Assembly (NCBI GenBank): GCA_021604585.1
Contig: BQJG01000002.1
Location: forward strand, 1 to 64,000
Direction: 5' to 3'
Length of the DNA stretch: 64,000 nucleotides
Origin: Hyphococcus sp.
GTDB lineage: Bacteria; Pseudomonadota; Alphaproteobacteria; Caulobacterales; Parvularculaceae
Shown here: in pieces, positions 50,905-60,559 of the stretch
How positions within the stretch are numbered: position 1 is the first letter of the stretch
Layout of the letters: each line of letters begins with the position of its first letter
Position numbers and translations under genes: made by a program
The notes under the pieces: model-generated
The model's database searches: none
What the model saw: the letters and a program-made list of their open reading frames with translations, nothing else
What the model was told of the DNA's origin: nothing

Positions 50905-52902
50905 CTATTCCGTTTTCAGATAGCGGTTATACCAGTTGAGATTTCTCTCCAGCCGGTCGCGAATGAAACTCGGCCGCAGCAGCGTGTGATTTTCGTCCGG
51001 ATAGATGACGAGTTCCGTTTCTACATCGAGCGATCGCAAGGCCTGGAACATTTGCTCTGAACCGATACAGGGGACATTCCAGTCCGCGCCCGCGCATTGA
51101 AACAATGTCGGCGCAGTGATGCGGTCTGCGTGAAAGAACGGATAGCTGATACGCTCATATATCTTGCGGTCGCGCCACGGCAGACCGATTTCGAATTCAT
51201 ATTCCCTTGCATATTGGTCGGCGCCATAACCGCCCAGAAAGTTTGACATGCCGGCGCCGCTGATCGCGGCTTTGATGCGCGCGTCGCTGGCGATCATGTA
51301 ATTTGTCAGGATGCCGCCATAGCTCCAGCCGCCAACGCCGATGCGCTCCGGATCAGCGACGCCCAAATCAATTGCGTGATCGATGCCCGCGGAAATATCC
51401 TTCACATCTGCATTGCCCCAATCTGCGTAGATTGCGCGTGCGAAATCAAAACCGCGTCCCGAAGATCCGCGTGGATTGACCGAGAGCACTGCGTATCCGT
51501 TCGCTGCATATAGCCGCCAGTCAAAAATAAACTCATGACTGAACTGGTAGACCGGCCCGCCATGCAATCGCACGATCAACGGATAGCGTTCGCCCTTTTT
51601 GTAATTGTCGGGCAGGGTCAAAAGCCCGTGGATTTCCGTTTTGCCGCTGCGAAAAACAATGTCACGCACTTCGCTGAGGCGGCGCTGTTTCAGCCACTCA
51701 TTGTGACGGGTGAGCGCGCGCATGTCGCCGTCAATCGCGCGCAATTCATAAGGCGTCTCATTATCGCCTTCGAGCACTGCGATCCGGCCAGTCGCCGACA
51801 CAGCGAGGTCAAACCCGAAACGCGCGCCGGATGTGAGGTAAGCAACGTCTCCGTTTTCTATATCGATGCGCGCCGCCAGCGTGTCGCGATCCTGCTCCAC
51901 CAAAGCGATGATCGATTTGCCATCAGCAGACCATCGCGGTGAATAGATCCAGCGATCGATCCGCGCCAGCGGCTTGACTTCGCCCGTCGCTAGATCGGCG
52001 ACGGTCAGCTCAAAAGGCGAATAGTATATCCATTTGTCGTCGCCCGATTGCAGCCATGCGAGCTTTGTTCCGTCGGGCGACCATTGCGGTCTTGCATAGC
52101 TGTCCGGATCAGCATCGGCGCATTCGCAAACCGACACCCGCCGTGGTTTTGCGCCCTTTTCCGGCGTCATGACAAAAACATCAAAATCGTAATGCCGGTC
52201 CTGGTCTTTAATCTCGCGCGCAGGATTTTTGGCGACAAAGGAAATCTGTGCGCCGTCCGGCGACCAGGCGGGCGAATAGTGATCTGCTTCACCATCGGTT
52301 ATTTGTTCGGCGGCGCCCGTTTCGGCATCGACTCGGAAAAGATGAATGCGACGCTCATCAAGATAGCCGCGTCCATCCAGCTTGAACTGGAAACGATCAA
52401 CCACGATTGGCTTTGGTTTTTCAGGGTCCGCGCCAACAGAAGCGCCGACTTCCGCCGTCGCAATAAGAGACTTGCCGTCGGGCGAGAGGGCGAATTCACT
52501 AACTCCGCCTTTGAGGGTTGTGACTTGCCGCGCCTTGCCGCCAACCGCCGGCATGACAAACACTTGCGTCTCTTCGTTTTCGGTCGCATCGCTCAGAAAT
52601 GCGATGACATCGCCGCCATAGGCGGGCGCCCATTCGCTTTTTTCTGGCGTATTGGTGAGTCGCTCGGCGTCGCCCATCCACGAAACGCGCCAGAGATCGC
52701 TAACGGTCGCATCTTTTTCCAGATTGTGAGTGGAGGCGGTGTAAGCAACGAAATTTCCATCGGGTGAAAACACCGGTTCAGTGATATCAACGATGCGATG
52801 CACATCATCGAGCGAGATGGCGGCTTTTTCTTGTGCTTGTAACGGAGAAGCGATGAGCAAAGCGGCCGCGAACAGAAAAATGCGCATAAATTGTACTTTC
52901 AT
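50905..52902 (-). CDS. S9-family prolyl oligopeptidase/acylaminoacyl peptidase, exported
   Basis: The protein has a signal peptide (FLFAAALLIASPLQAQE). A beta-propeller of TolB/WD40-like blades (repeated FSPDG, WSPDG motifs) is followed by an alpha/beta-hydrolase domain. The nucleophile is in GGWSYGG near residue 527, with Asp in GADWNVPC and His in DENHTLLR. The propeller limits access to short peptides. The start is placed at 52902 (665 residues); 52920 and 52887 are alternatives. It follows the HDAC-like gene on the same strand with almost no gap, so it ends a three-gene operon. Confidence 0.9.
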   Translation of the reverse strand: MKVQFMRIFLFAAALLIASPLQAQEKAAISLDDVHRIVDITEPVFSPDGNFVAYTASTHNLEKDATVSDLWRVSWMGDAERLTNTPEKSEWAPAYGGDVIAFLSDATENEETQVFVMPAVGGKARQVTTLKGGVSEFALSPDGKSLIATAEVGASVGADPEKPKPIVVDRFQFKLDGRGYLDERRIHLFRVDAETGAAEQITDGEADHYSPAWSPDGAQISFVAKNPAREIKDQDRHYDFDVFVMTPEKGAKPRRVSVCECADADPDSYARPQWSPDGTKLAWLQSGDDKWIYYSPFELTVADLATGEVKPLARIDRWIYSPRWSADGKSIIALVEQDRDTLAARIDIENGDVAYLTSGARFGFDLAVSATGRIAVLEGDNETPYELRAIDGDMRALTRHNEWLKQRRLSEVRDIVFRSGKTEIHGLLTLPDNYKKGERYPLIVRLHGGPVYQFSHEFIFDWRLYAANGYAVLSVNPRGSSGRGFDFARAIYADWGNADVKDISAGIDHAIDLGVADPERIGVGGWSYGGILTNYMIASDARIKAAISGAGMSNFLGGYGADQYAREYEFEIGLPWRDRKIYERISYPFFHADRITAPTLFQCAGADWNVPCIGSEQMFQALRSLDVETELVIYPDENHTLLRPSFIRDRLERNLNWYNRYLKTE

Positions 52903-52920
52903 AGTTGCGCGCAACGCCAT

Positions 52921-53967
52921 TTAAATGCGGCTTTGATAGCCGCCCAGAAATGAAGTGAGGTTGCCGCCGAGTTCATTGCAAGGATAACCGCCTTCCTGAA
53001 CGATGACGGTCGGCAAGGATAGAGAGCTTGCAATTGTTTCGCCGATTTTTGCGAAGCCGCTGGTGGTGACGCCAAGCCCGGCGATGGGATCGCCTTCATA
53101 CGCATCGAGACCAAGGGCGATGACGAGTGCGCCGGGATTGAATGCGCTGACTTTCTTCACCGCAACGTCAAGCGCGGCGAGAAAGGCGGCGTCGTCGGCG
53201 CCACGCGGCAAGGGCAGGTTGAGATTGAATCCTTCGCCATCTCCATCGCCGTTTCCGATTTCATCTGCATAGCCCCAGAAGAACGGATAGAACCGCACCG
53301 GGTCCGCATGGATTGAAACAGTCAACACATCGCTGCGATCATAAAAAATGTCCTGTGTGCCGTTTCCGTGGTGCAGATCGACATCGAGAATGGCGACGCG
53401 GGAATGGGTTTTACGCAGCGCAGCGGCGGCGATTGCGGAATTGTTCAAATAGCAAAATCCACCAGCGGTTTCTGCATTGGCGTGATGGCCCGGCGGGCGG
53501 CACAGTGCGTAGGCGGCGCGTTCGCCTTCAAGCACCAATTGCGCCGCATGGGCTGCGCTCCACGCGCTCCATTGCGCGCTTGCCCACGTATCCGCGGAAA
53601 TTGGCGCTGATGCGTCGATCATGTGCCATCCGGCTTGCGCCACAACCGAGTCTGGATAGCTGCGGCGGTGATAGGGGTGAATGTTTGGCGTCACTGCCTC
53701 GGAAGCGCCTTTGATATGCGACCAGCGTTGATGTGCGCGAGAGAGAAACTTCAGATAGCGTTCAGAATGAACGGCGAGAATGGGCTCGTCGCCATAATTT
53801 GCCGGGCGGACAACCTCGCATCCTGCGTCTTTAGCGCCCTGAAGCAGCATGGCGATGCGGTCCGGCCGCTCCGGATTTGGCTGCTGCACGCCATTAACGA
53901 GGTAAGAGGGCGGGTAGTGACGCTTTTGTTCGTCTTCGGCGAGAACCGCTTTCATAGGCTTATCCAT
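52921..53967 (-). CDS. Histone deacetylase-superfamily hydrolase (acetylpolyamine amidohydrolase-like)
   Basis: This 348-residue zinc hydrolase shows the full arginase/deacetylase signature: general-base pair His161-His162 in PPGHHANAE, metal ligands in LDVDLHHGNGTQ (Asp197 and His199), a further Asp in ALGLDAYEGDP, and the catalytic Tyr in EGGYPCNELG. Bacterial members near this length deacetylate polyamines. YPPSYLVNGVQQPNPERPDR near the start is typical of that group. It overlaps the class III aminotransferase by 8 bases, which fits removal of an acetyl group before or after transamination. Confidence 0.9.
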   Translation of the reverse strand: MDKPMKAVLAEDEQKRHYPPSYLVNGVQQPNPERPDRIAMLLQGAKDAGCEVVRPANYGDEPILAVHSERYLKFLSRAHQRWSHIKGASEAVTPNIHPYHRRSYPDSVVAQAGWHMIDASAPISADTWASAQWSAWSAAHAAQLVLEGERAAYALCRPPGHHANAETAGGFCYLNNSAIAAAALRKTHSRVAILDVDLHHGNGTQDIFYDRSDVLTVSIHADPVRFYPFFWGYADEIGNGDGDGEGFNLNLPLPRGADDAAFLAALDVAVKKVSAFNPGALVIALGLDAYEGDPIAGLGVTTSGFAKIGETIASSLSLPTVIVQEGGYPCNELGGNLTSFLGGYQSRI

Positions 53968-55339
53968 TGACAGGAAGATTGAGCTCGCCAGCGAGCCGGT
54001 CCAGGGCTTTGGTCAGTTTGGTGATGATCTCTTCCACATGGGTTTCGTCGCTGACCATGGGCGGACAGACGAGGAAGTGATCCCCTTCATATCCGCCGCG
54101 CGTGCGGCGGGAATAAATAATGAGCTGTTCTTCATAGGCGTATTCAACGAGTTTCGCGAATGCGCCCGCCTCTTTGGGCAAGGGCGTCATTGTCTCACGA
54201 TCAGCAACGAGCTCAAACGCGAGCAACAATCCCTTGCCGCGCACATCGCCGATAAAGGGAAAGCGCGTCATTAAATTTTCAAGCTGCGATTTCAGCAATG
54301 CGCCGATGCGGGCTGTGTTCTCCATCATGTCCTGGTCGAGAATTTCATGCAGCACCGCCAGCCCCGCCGCACAGGCGAGGGGATTGCCGGCGTAAGTGTA
54401 GCCATGCATGAACCCGCCGGCGCTGACCACGGCGTCAACAATGTCACGCCGCGCAATCATCGCGCCCAAGGGGATGTATCCAGCGCCCAGACCCTTCGCT
54501 AGGGCGATAATGTCAGGTTGTTGCTTCCAGTGTTCGGCGGCGAGGAAGGTTCCGGTCCGCCCGGCGCCGCTCATCACTTCATCGTAAATCAGGAGAACAC
54601 CGAACTCATCGCAAATGTCGCGAATACGCTGGTAGTAGCTGTCCGGCGCCACCAGCGCGCCAGTAGAGGCGCCGCCAACCGGCTCCATGATGAAAGCAAG
54701 CACATTTTCTGGACCAAGCTGTTCGATTTTATCACGTAGCAAGTCGGCGTATTTCAGCCCGCGCAGTTCGTCGCTAAGATTGTCGCGATCGAGATAGGCG
54801 CGCGGCGCCGGGATCTTTGGCATCGCTCGAAGCATCGGCGCAAACGGGTCGTTGAGCGGATCATATCCGGTGACGGCGAGCGCGCCGAACGTTGAGCCAT
54901 GATAAGAAGGATAGCGCGAGATCACTAGCGTACGCTTGGTCTCACCTTTTGTGATGGCGTATTGGCGCGCAAGCTTGAGGCAGCTTTCAACGGCTTCAGA
55001 ACCACCGGACGCGAAGAACACGCGATCAAGGCCGGGCGGGCAAAGTTTGGACAATGCCGAGGCAAGCCGTTCGGCGGGTTCATTTTCAAAATGCAAACGG
55101 TAGCCAAAGGTCGTTGCATTCATTTGCTCGCGCATGGCGGCGAGCACGCGTTTGTTACCGTGTCCAATATTGGAGACCATGGCGCCCGACGAGCCGTCAA
55201 GGAAACGGCGGCCTTCCTTGTCCCAAATATAAACGCCTTCCGCCCGCGCAATGAAGGGCCGCCGTCCGCCGGATTGATAGAACAAATGCGACGGCGTCTG
55301 TGGCGACCAGTCGAAAATGCGATTGACGTCATTGGTCAT
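53960..55339 (-). CDS. Class III PLP-dependent aminotransferase
   Basis: The 459-residue enzyme has the class III fold: SGGSEAVESCLKLARQY (111-127), Asp253 in LLIYDEVMSGAGRTG contacting the PLP ring, and the Schiff-base Lys282 in IIALAKGLGAGYIPLGA. Family members act on omega-amino acids, beta-alanine, polyamines and other amines. The start at 55339 is chosen because homology begins there; a 70-residue upstream extension is rejected. It is first in an operon with the HDAC-like and S9 genes and lies next to the LysR gene on the same strand. Confidence 0.92.
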   Translation of the reverse strand: MTNDVNRIFDWSPQTPSHLFYQSGGRRPFIARAEGVYIWDKEGRRFLDGSSGAMVSNIGHGNKRVLAAMREQMNATTFGYRLHFENEPAERLASALSKLCPPGLDRVFFASGGSEAVESCLKLARQYAITKGETKRTLVISRYPSYHGSTFGALAVTGYDPLNDPFAPMLRAMPKIPAPRAYLDRDNLSDELRGLKYADLLRDKIEQLGPENVLAFIMEPVGGASTGALVAPDSYYQRIRDICDEFGVLLIYDEVMSGAGRTGTFLAAEHWKQQPDIIALAKGLGAGYIPLGAMIARRDIVDAVVSAGGFMHGYTYAGNPLACAAGLAVLHEILDQDMMENTARIGALLKSQLENLMTRFPFIGDVRGKGLLLAFELVADRETMTPLPKEAGAFAKLVEYAYEEQLIIYSRRTRGGYEGDHFLVCPPMVSDETHVEEIITKLTKALDRLAGELNLPVNG

Positions 55340-55356
55340 GTTGGTTCGCCGCGCGT

Positions 55357-56373
55357 TTATGCGTGTGAGGAGGCGGGCATGCCGGTGGTGATGCCCGCGC
55401 CGTAGACGCGTTCTTCGAGCGGCGTTGCTTCGATCTTGCGGATCAGCATGCTGACGAACTCCTGTTCCGCACGATTGAGTTGCGTTTGCGGGTTCACGAC
55501 CGCGTAAATATCGATTTCCGGCAGGTTTTCGTATGGCGGCAACTGCCAAAGGAACCCGTCATTCACGTCGCGATCTACGACGTGAATGGGCAAGGCGGCA
55601 ATGCCAAGCCCGGCGATGGTCATTCGCCGCACTTCTTCCAGATTGTTCGACATGCCGGCTGGCGGCGAAGTGAAGGAGGCGCTTTCGCGCAGCATGGCGA
55701 CGGGCCGCAAGACATCTTCCAGCCGGTCTGTGTCGAACGAAACACTGCGCTCGCCTTCAAGGTCTTCGAGGTTGATGTCGCCGCGCCCGAACAGCCGGTG
55801 CGTTGGCCCGCAAAAGAAACCAAAGCTTTCGCGGAAGAGGTGGTGGTATTCGAGGCCGGGTTCCTGGTCGCGCACCAGGCAAATGCCGATGGCGCTACGC
55901 TTTGCGTGGATGGATTCAAGAATGCTGCGGCTTGAACTCACTGTAATTGATATGGTGGTGTCAGGGTAACGCGCCTGGAACTCTGACAACGTTTCGTCGA
56001 TCAGCGGGGTGGTGACGTGAGTCGCCATGGCGATCGCGACCGTGCCCGAAACATCGTCCATCTCTTCTTCAAGGAGCGCGGTGAGACGCTCAATCGAGCC
56101 GAACATTTGCGTGACTTGGTCATAAAGCGCGCGGCCATGAGCAGTCGGTTCAAAACTGCGCGGCCCCCGTTCGATGAGACGGCGCCCGAGCGTCTCTTCC
56201 AGGCGGCGCAATGCGTTTGAAACGGTTGGCTGTTTCAGCTTCAGCCGCCGGGCGGCTTCGGTGATGCTGCCGACCTCCATAATCACCATGAAGGAGCGCA
56301 GCAGATTCCAATCGAGCCGCCATGCGAGGTCATTTGAGGACTGGGCCGTGTCCTGATCGTGGGTCGGCGTCAT
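55357..56373 (-). CDS. LysR-family transcriptional regulator
   Basis: The 338-residue protein has the LysR winged HTH at about 24-83 (LLRSFMVIMEVGSITEAARR, KQPTVSNALRRLEETLG) and a periplasmic-binding-like effector domain. It diverges from the BKACE gene across 78 bases and stands 17 bases before the aminotransferase on its own strand. It probably controls both. An imperfect ATTCCA...TGAAAT pair around 56380-56402 could be its operator; this is a weak hint. Confidence 0.92.
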   Translation of the reverse strand: MTPTHDQDTAQSSNDLAWRLDWNLLRSFMVIMEVGSITEAARRLKLKQPTVSNALRRLEETLGRRLIERGPRSFEPTAHGRALYDQVTQMFGSIERLTALLEEEMDDVSGTVAIAMATHVTTPLIDETLSEFQARYPDTTISITVSSSRSILESIHAKRSAIGICLVRDQEPGLEYHHLFRESFGFFCGPTHRLFGRGDINLEDLEGERSVSFDTDRLEDVLRPVAMLRESASFTSPPAGMSNNLEEVRRMTIAGLGIAALPIHVVDRDVNDGFLWQLPPYENLPEIDIYAVVNPQTQLNRAEQEFVSMLIRKIEATPLEERVYGAGITTGMPASSHA

Positions 56374-56451
56374 ATCATCATTCCATCACACTATAATTGA
56401 AATCGTCTTCATTGATTGACAGAATGCCTGAAAAGGGTGCGGTCAGGCAAT

Positions 56452-57441
56452 ATGAAAAACTCACCAAATGGCGCGGCGGCGTCACAAAATAGCGAAAAAC
56501 TTACGGCCGGGACGGGCCGGAAGGTGATTATCACCTGCGCGGTGACGGGTTCGATCCATACGCCCACCATGAGCCCATACTTGCCCGTCACTTCGGATGA
56601 GATTGCCGAGGCCTCTATTGAGGCGGCCCGGGCGGGGGCTGCGATCATCCATCTGCATGCGCGCGATCCTGAAACCGGCGCCCCGTCTGCCGATCCGGAT
56701 CATTTCCGTCCGTTCCTCAAAAAGATCGCAAAAGAAACCGGCGCGATTATCAACATTTCGACCGGCGGCAGTTCGGTGATGCCGCTCGATACGCGTCTCG
56801 CGCCCGCGCGGGAATTCGCGCCGGAAATGTGCTCGCTGAATATGGGCTCAATGAATTTCGGCACCTTTCCCATGCTCGATAAGCATGATGAATGGAAACA
56901 CAATTGGGAGCCAGAACTGCTTGCGGCGACCCGCAGCCGCGTATTCAAAAATTCGTTTGAGGATATTGAATCGATCGTTGAAGATCTCGGCGATAAGCGC
57001 GGCGCCAAGTTTGAATTCGAGTGCTATGACCTCGGACAAGTCGAAACGCTTGGATATTATGTGAAGCGCGGCCTGATCAAAGCGCCAATCTACGTTCAGT
57101 TTGTTTTAGGCGTTCTGGGCGGCGCGGGGGCGAGCGTTGAAAATCTCGTGGCGATGAAGGGTTGCGCTGATCGCGTGCTTCCAGATGGTTATCACTTCTC
57201 AGTGCTCGCGGCTGGAGGCAAACAAATGGCCATGGCCACCATGGGTGCGATCATGGGCGGCAATGTTCGCGTCGGGCTCGAAGACAATTTGACGATTGCG
57301 CCGGGTGTTCTCGCTGAGTCGAACGCCCAGCAAGTCGCGAAGATTCGCCGCATCGTCGAAGACCTCGGCGCCGAAGCGGCAAGTCCTGATGAAACGCGCA
57401 AATTGCTTGCCTTGAAGGGCCGGAACAAGGTCAACTTCTAA
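56452..57441 (+). CDS. BKACE-family beta-keto acid cleavage enzyme (DUF849)
   Basis: The 329-residue TIM-barrel zinc enzyme belongs to the family that cleaves a beta-keto acid with acetyl-CoA to give acetoacetate and a CoA ester. Early strands carry VIITCAVTGSIHTPTMSPYL and the metal motif IIHLHARDPETG (His67 and His69). The C-terminal GGNVRVGLEDNL is the conserved acidic box. The start at 56452 (ATG) is preferred over TTG 56416. It is divergent from the LysR gene and 3 bases before a GNAT gene. The substrate side chain is unknown. Confidence 0.92.
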   Translation: MKNSPNGAAASQNSEKLTAGTGRKVIITCAVTGSIHTPTMSPYLPVTSDEIAEASIEAARAGAAIIHLHARDPETGAPSADPDHFRPFLKKIAKETGAIINISTGGSSVMPLDTRLAPAREFAPEMCSLNMGSMNFGTFPMLDKHDEWKHNWEPELLAATRSRVFKNSFEDIESIVEDLGDKRGAKFEFECYDLGQVETLGYYVKRGLIKAPIYVQFVLGVLGGAGASVENLVAMKGCADRVLPDGYHFSVLAAGGKQMAMATMGAIMGGNVRVGLEDNLTIAPGVLAESNAQQVAKIRRIVEDLGAEAASPDETRKLLALKGRNKVNF

Positions 57442-57444
57442 GCC

Positions 57445-57990
57445 ATGCCAAAGGAAATCATCATCCGCGAAGCGGCGCCCGATGACGCTGAAGCGATCCG
57501 TGAAATGATCGCCGCGCTTGCGTGCGAAACCGGCAGGCCGGATGTTGAGGTCTTGTCCGTGGAAGAGGTGCGTCAGCACGGTTTTGGTCCGCATCCGGAT
57601 TTTCGTGCGCTGATCGTGGAATGCGAGGGGTCGCCTGTTGGGCTCGCCGTGTATTTCAGCGAGTTTTCCACCTGGCGCGGGCGGCGCGGCGTTTACATTC
57701 AAGATATCTATGTGACGCCGGACCAACAAGGCGCCGGTGTTGGCCGCCGATTGATCAATGCTGTTCTGATACGCGCGCGCAATGACGGCGCCGTTTATTT
57801 ACGCCTCGCGGCGGACCGGTCAAACGCAGCTGCAATCCGGTTTTACCGGCGTATCGGATTTCGCGAAGCGCGCGAGGACAGAATTTTCGTACTGGAAGGC
57901 GAGCCCTTTGAGGGACTGACCGAAAATCACGCCTGGAAGCCGCGCATCGTTGCGTCGAATGACGACAAGAAATCGGAGACATCTGCATGA
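57445..57990 (+). CDS. GNAT-family N-acetyltransferase
   Basis: The 181-residue protein has the GNAT acetyl-CoA loop QQGAGVGRRL at 94-103, preceded by YIQDIYVTP and followed by FYRRIGFREAR. The closest pattern is that of small diamine or amino acid acetyltransferases (STWRGRRGVYIQDIYV). It is packed between BKACE and the CehA-like gene, overlapping the latter by 4 bases. It may acetylate an amine intermediate, to be undone by the HDAC-like enzyme; that link is inference. Confidence 0.9.
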   Translation: MPKEIIIREAAPDDAEAIREMIAALACETGRPDVEVLSVEEVRQHGFGPHPDFRALIVECEGSPVGLAVYFSEFSTWRGRRGVYIQDIYVTPDQQGAGVGRRLINAVLIRARNDGAVYLRLAADRSNAAAIRFYRRIGFREAREDRIFVLEGEPFEGLTENHAWKPRIVASNDDKKSETSA

Positions 57991-60521
57991 TCCGCATCGC
58001 GTTCACAGCACTCGCTTTATTGGCGGCAATGTCCGTCTCCGCCCATGCTGGAGAGCGCGACCCCGTGATGCAACAAGTCAAGGTTCCGCACAATTATTAT
58101 TGGCGCGAGATGTATGTCCCGCACCTGACCAGCGGGCCGTCTTCATTGGATTGGATGGCGGATGGCGAGGGCCTCATTTATTCCATGCAGGGAAGGCTGT
58201 GGCGCCAGCGCATTGGCGATGTGTCCGCAATGCAACTCACCACGGGCGCCGGTTATGACTATCAGCCCGATGTTTCAGCGGATGGAAAGCGTGTTGTCTT
58301 CACCCGCTATTTGAACGACGCGTATGAGATTGTCATTCGCGATCTGCGATCTGGACGGGAAACACCTGTCACCTCGAACGGCGCGGTGAATACTGAACCG
58401 CGATGGTCGCCGGATGGGGCGCGCATCGCTTATGTAACGACGGACGAGACCGGGCACTTTCACATCGCCATCGCTTCCGTTGTCGACGGGAAATGGAGCA
58501 GCGCGCGGTGGCGGCCGGAACGCACCAGCGAAACACCGCGTTATTACTATTCGCAAATCGATCATGAATTGAGTCCGTCATGGTCTCCCGATGGCGAAAG
58601 CCTGATCTTTGTCGCGAATCCGGAAGCGGGATATGGTTCCGGTTCGGTCTACCGGCAGCGGGTGGATCTTTCTGCAACGGCCGAATTGCTCGTCGACGAA
58701 GAGACAGCCTGGCGCACACGTCCCGACTGGTCGCCCGATGGAAATCGCATCGCCTATTCTTCGTTTGTCGGACGGCAATGGCATCAGCTCTGGCTCACCT
58801 ATGCCGAATCGCAAAACTATCCGCTTGCTTTTTCTTATGGCGATTTCGACATCGACGCTGTGCGCTGGTCACCAGATGCAAAGCATGTTGCTTATATCTC
58901 TAACGAAAATGGAACCGGCGAGATCGTCATACAGGACGTGGTCGGCGGCGCGCGCAAAGCGCTGGAAATCAAACAGCGCAAAGCCGCGTCTCCTATGGGC
59001 GCGCTGACGCTTAACATCGTTGATGAGACAGGGGAGCCGGCATCAGCGCGCGTGTCCATTCGCGGCGCGGATCAACGCTATTACGCGCCTGAAGGCGCGA
59101 TGATCCATGCAGATGATTATTATGACCGTGCGTTATCTGCGAGCGAGACCATGTATTTTCACACGAGCAGCGCAAGCACGATCATGCTTCCCGAAGGCGC
59201 GGCGGACATTACAATCTGGCGCGGGATGGCGTATGAAACGGAACATCTGAATGTTGATATCACGCGCGGACAAACAGTAGAGCAGGCAGTTTCCCTTGGA
59301 AAATTGCAGTATGCTGAAGCTTTTGACGGCTGGCGTTCGGGCGACGTTCATGTGCATATGAATTATGGCGGCGTCTACCGGATGACGCAGGAAAAGCTTG
59401 CGAAACAGGCGGACGCTGAAGACCTCGACCTTGTTTTCAACCTGATCGTCAATAAAGAACAGCGCATTCCCGATATTGATTATTTCACGCCCACGCCCCT
59501 CAGTCCGGAAGGCGCAGACGCGACCATTCTCAATGCGCAGGAATTCCACACCAGCCTGTGGGGGCATATGGGCCTTTTGGGTCTGAAGGATCATTACCTG
59601 CTCGGCGATTATGTGGCTTATCCGAAGACGGCGCTCCATAGTTTCTATCCGGACAATTCAACAATTGCAGACCTCGCCCATGCGCAGGGCGCACTGGTCG
59701 GGTATGTGCATCCTTTTGATCCGCCTGCGCCGGAGCCCATGTCTGACCGGCGGCTCACCCATGCGCTTCCCGTGGATGCGGTTCTCGGCAAGGTCGATTA
59801 TCTGGAAATTGTAGGCTTTGCGAATGCGCTGACCACCGAAAGCGTCTGGCACAAGCTGCTCAATACCGGCCTTCGCATCGCCGCCGCCGGCGGCACGGAT
59901 GCGATGACAAATTATTCATCGCTTCGCGGTCCGTTGGGGCAGAACCGCACCTATGTGTTGGCTGACGATTCGCCTGACCCAACAGCAGAAACCGCAAATT
60001 GGCTCGCGGGTCTGAAGGCCGGAAAATCTTTCGCCACCAATGGACCGCTGGTCAGCCTGACAATTGACGGCGCGGGGCCGGGGGAAGAGTTGCGCAGGCC
60101 AAGTGGCGCGCAAACACTTTCCATCAAAGCGCTGATGACATCGCTGACGCCGGTTGACGCTGTGGATGTGATTGTCAATGGCGAAGTTGCGCAAACAATT
60201 CCGCTTTCGCAAGATCGAAAATCTGCGGTCTATGAAGGCGAATTTACGCTCAATGAAAGCGGATGGGTGACGCTTCGCGCCTATTCAAAAACCGCATCGC
60301 CTTTGGTGCTGGACAACTTCCCTTACGCCACGACATCGCCGATTTACGTGACGATTGGCGGCAAACCTATCAGTTCGCGAGAGGATGCCGATTATTTCAT
60401 TTCGTGGATAGGAAAACTTGAAGAAGTCGCGCACGACGGAAACTACAATACCGATGAGGAACGCGATGTGGTGTTGAAAAACCTCGCCGCGGCGAAACGC
60501 GCTTTTGAAAAGCGACGCTGA
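57987..60521 (+). CDS. Exported TolB-like beta-propeller fused to a CehA/McbA-type metallohydrolase
   Basis: The 844-residue protein has a signal peptide (cleavage near SAHAGE). A TolB-like propeller of WSPDG blades occupies about residues 45-335. A beta-rich linker follows, and then a PHP-like hydrolase domain with GDVHVHMNYGG near 451-461 and YVHPFDPP further on. CehA/McbA relatives hydrolyse esters or carbamates. The propeller resembles that of S9 peptidases, so the enzyme may act on peptides. It is third in the BKACE-GNAT operon and precedes the NhaC gene by 38 bases (AAAGGAGG). Confidence 0.85.
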   Translation: MIRIAFTALALLAAMSVSAHAGERDPVMQQVKVPHNYYWREMYVPHLTSGPSSLDWMADGEGLIYSMQGRLWRQRIGDVSAMQLTTGAGYDYQPDVSADGKRVVFTRYLNDAYEIVIRDLRSGRETPVTSNGAVNTEPRWSPDGARIAYVTTDETGHFHIAIASVVDGKWSSARWRPERTSETPRYYYSQIDHELSPSWSPDGESLIFVANPEAGYGSGSVYRQRVDLSATAELLVDEETAWRTRPDWSPDGNRIAYSSFVGRQWHQLWLTYAESQNYPLAFSYGDFDIDAVRWSPDAKHVAYISNENGTGEIVIQDVVGGARKALEIKQRKAASPMGALTLNIVDETGEPASARVSIRGADQRYYAPEGAMIHADDYYDRALSASETMYFHTSSASTIMLPEGAADITIWRGMAYETEHLNVDITRGQTVEQAVSLGKLQYAEAFDGWRSGDVHVHMNYGGVYRMTQEKLAKQADAEDLDLVFNLIVNKEQRIPDIDYFTPTPLSPEGADATILNAQEFHTSLWGHMGLLGLKDHYLLGDYVAYPKTALHSFYPDNSTIADLAHAQGALVGYVHPFDPPAPEPMSDRRLTHALPVDAVLGKVDYLEIVGFANALTTESVWHKLLNTGLRIAAAGGTDAMTNYSSLRGPLGQNRTYVLADDSPDPTAETANWLAGLKAGKSFATNGPLVSLTIDGAGPGEELRRPSGAQTLSIKALMTSLTPVDAVDVIVNGEVAQTIPLSQDRKSAVYEGEFTLNESGWVTLRAYSKTASPLVLDNFPYATTSPIYVTIGGKPISSREDADYFISWIGKLEEVAHDGNYNTDEERDVVLKNLAAAKRAFEKRR

Positions 60522-60559
60522 TTATCACAACTAGCAACCCTCCAAAGGAGGCGTCGCCC

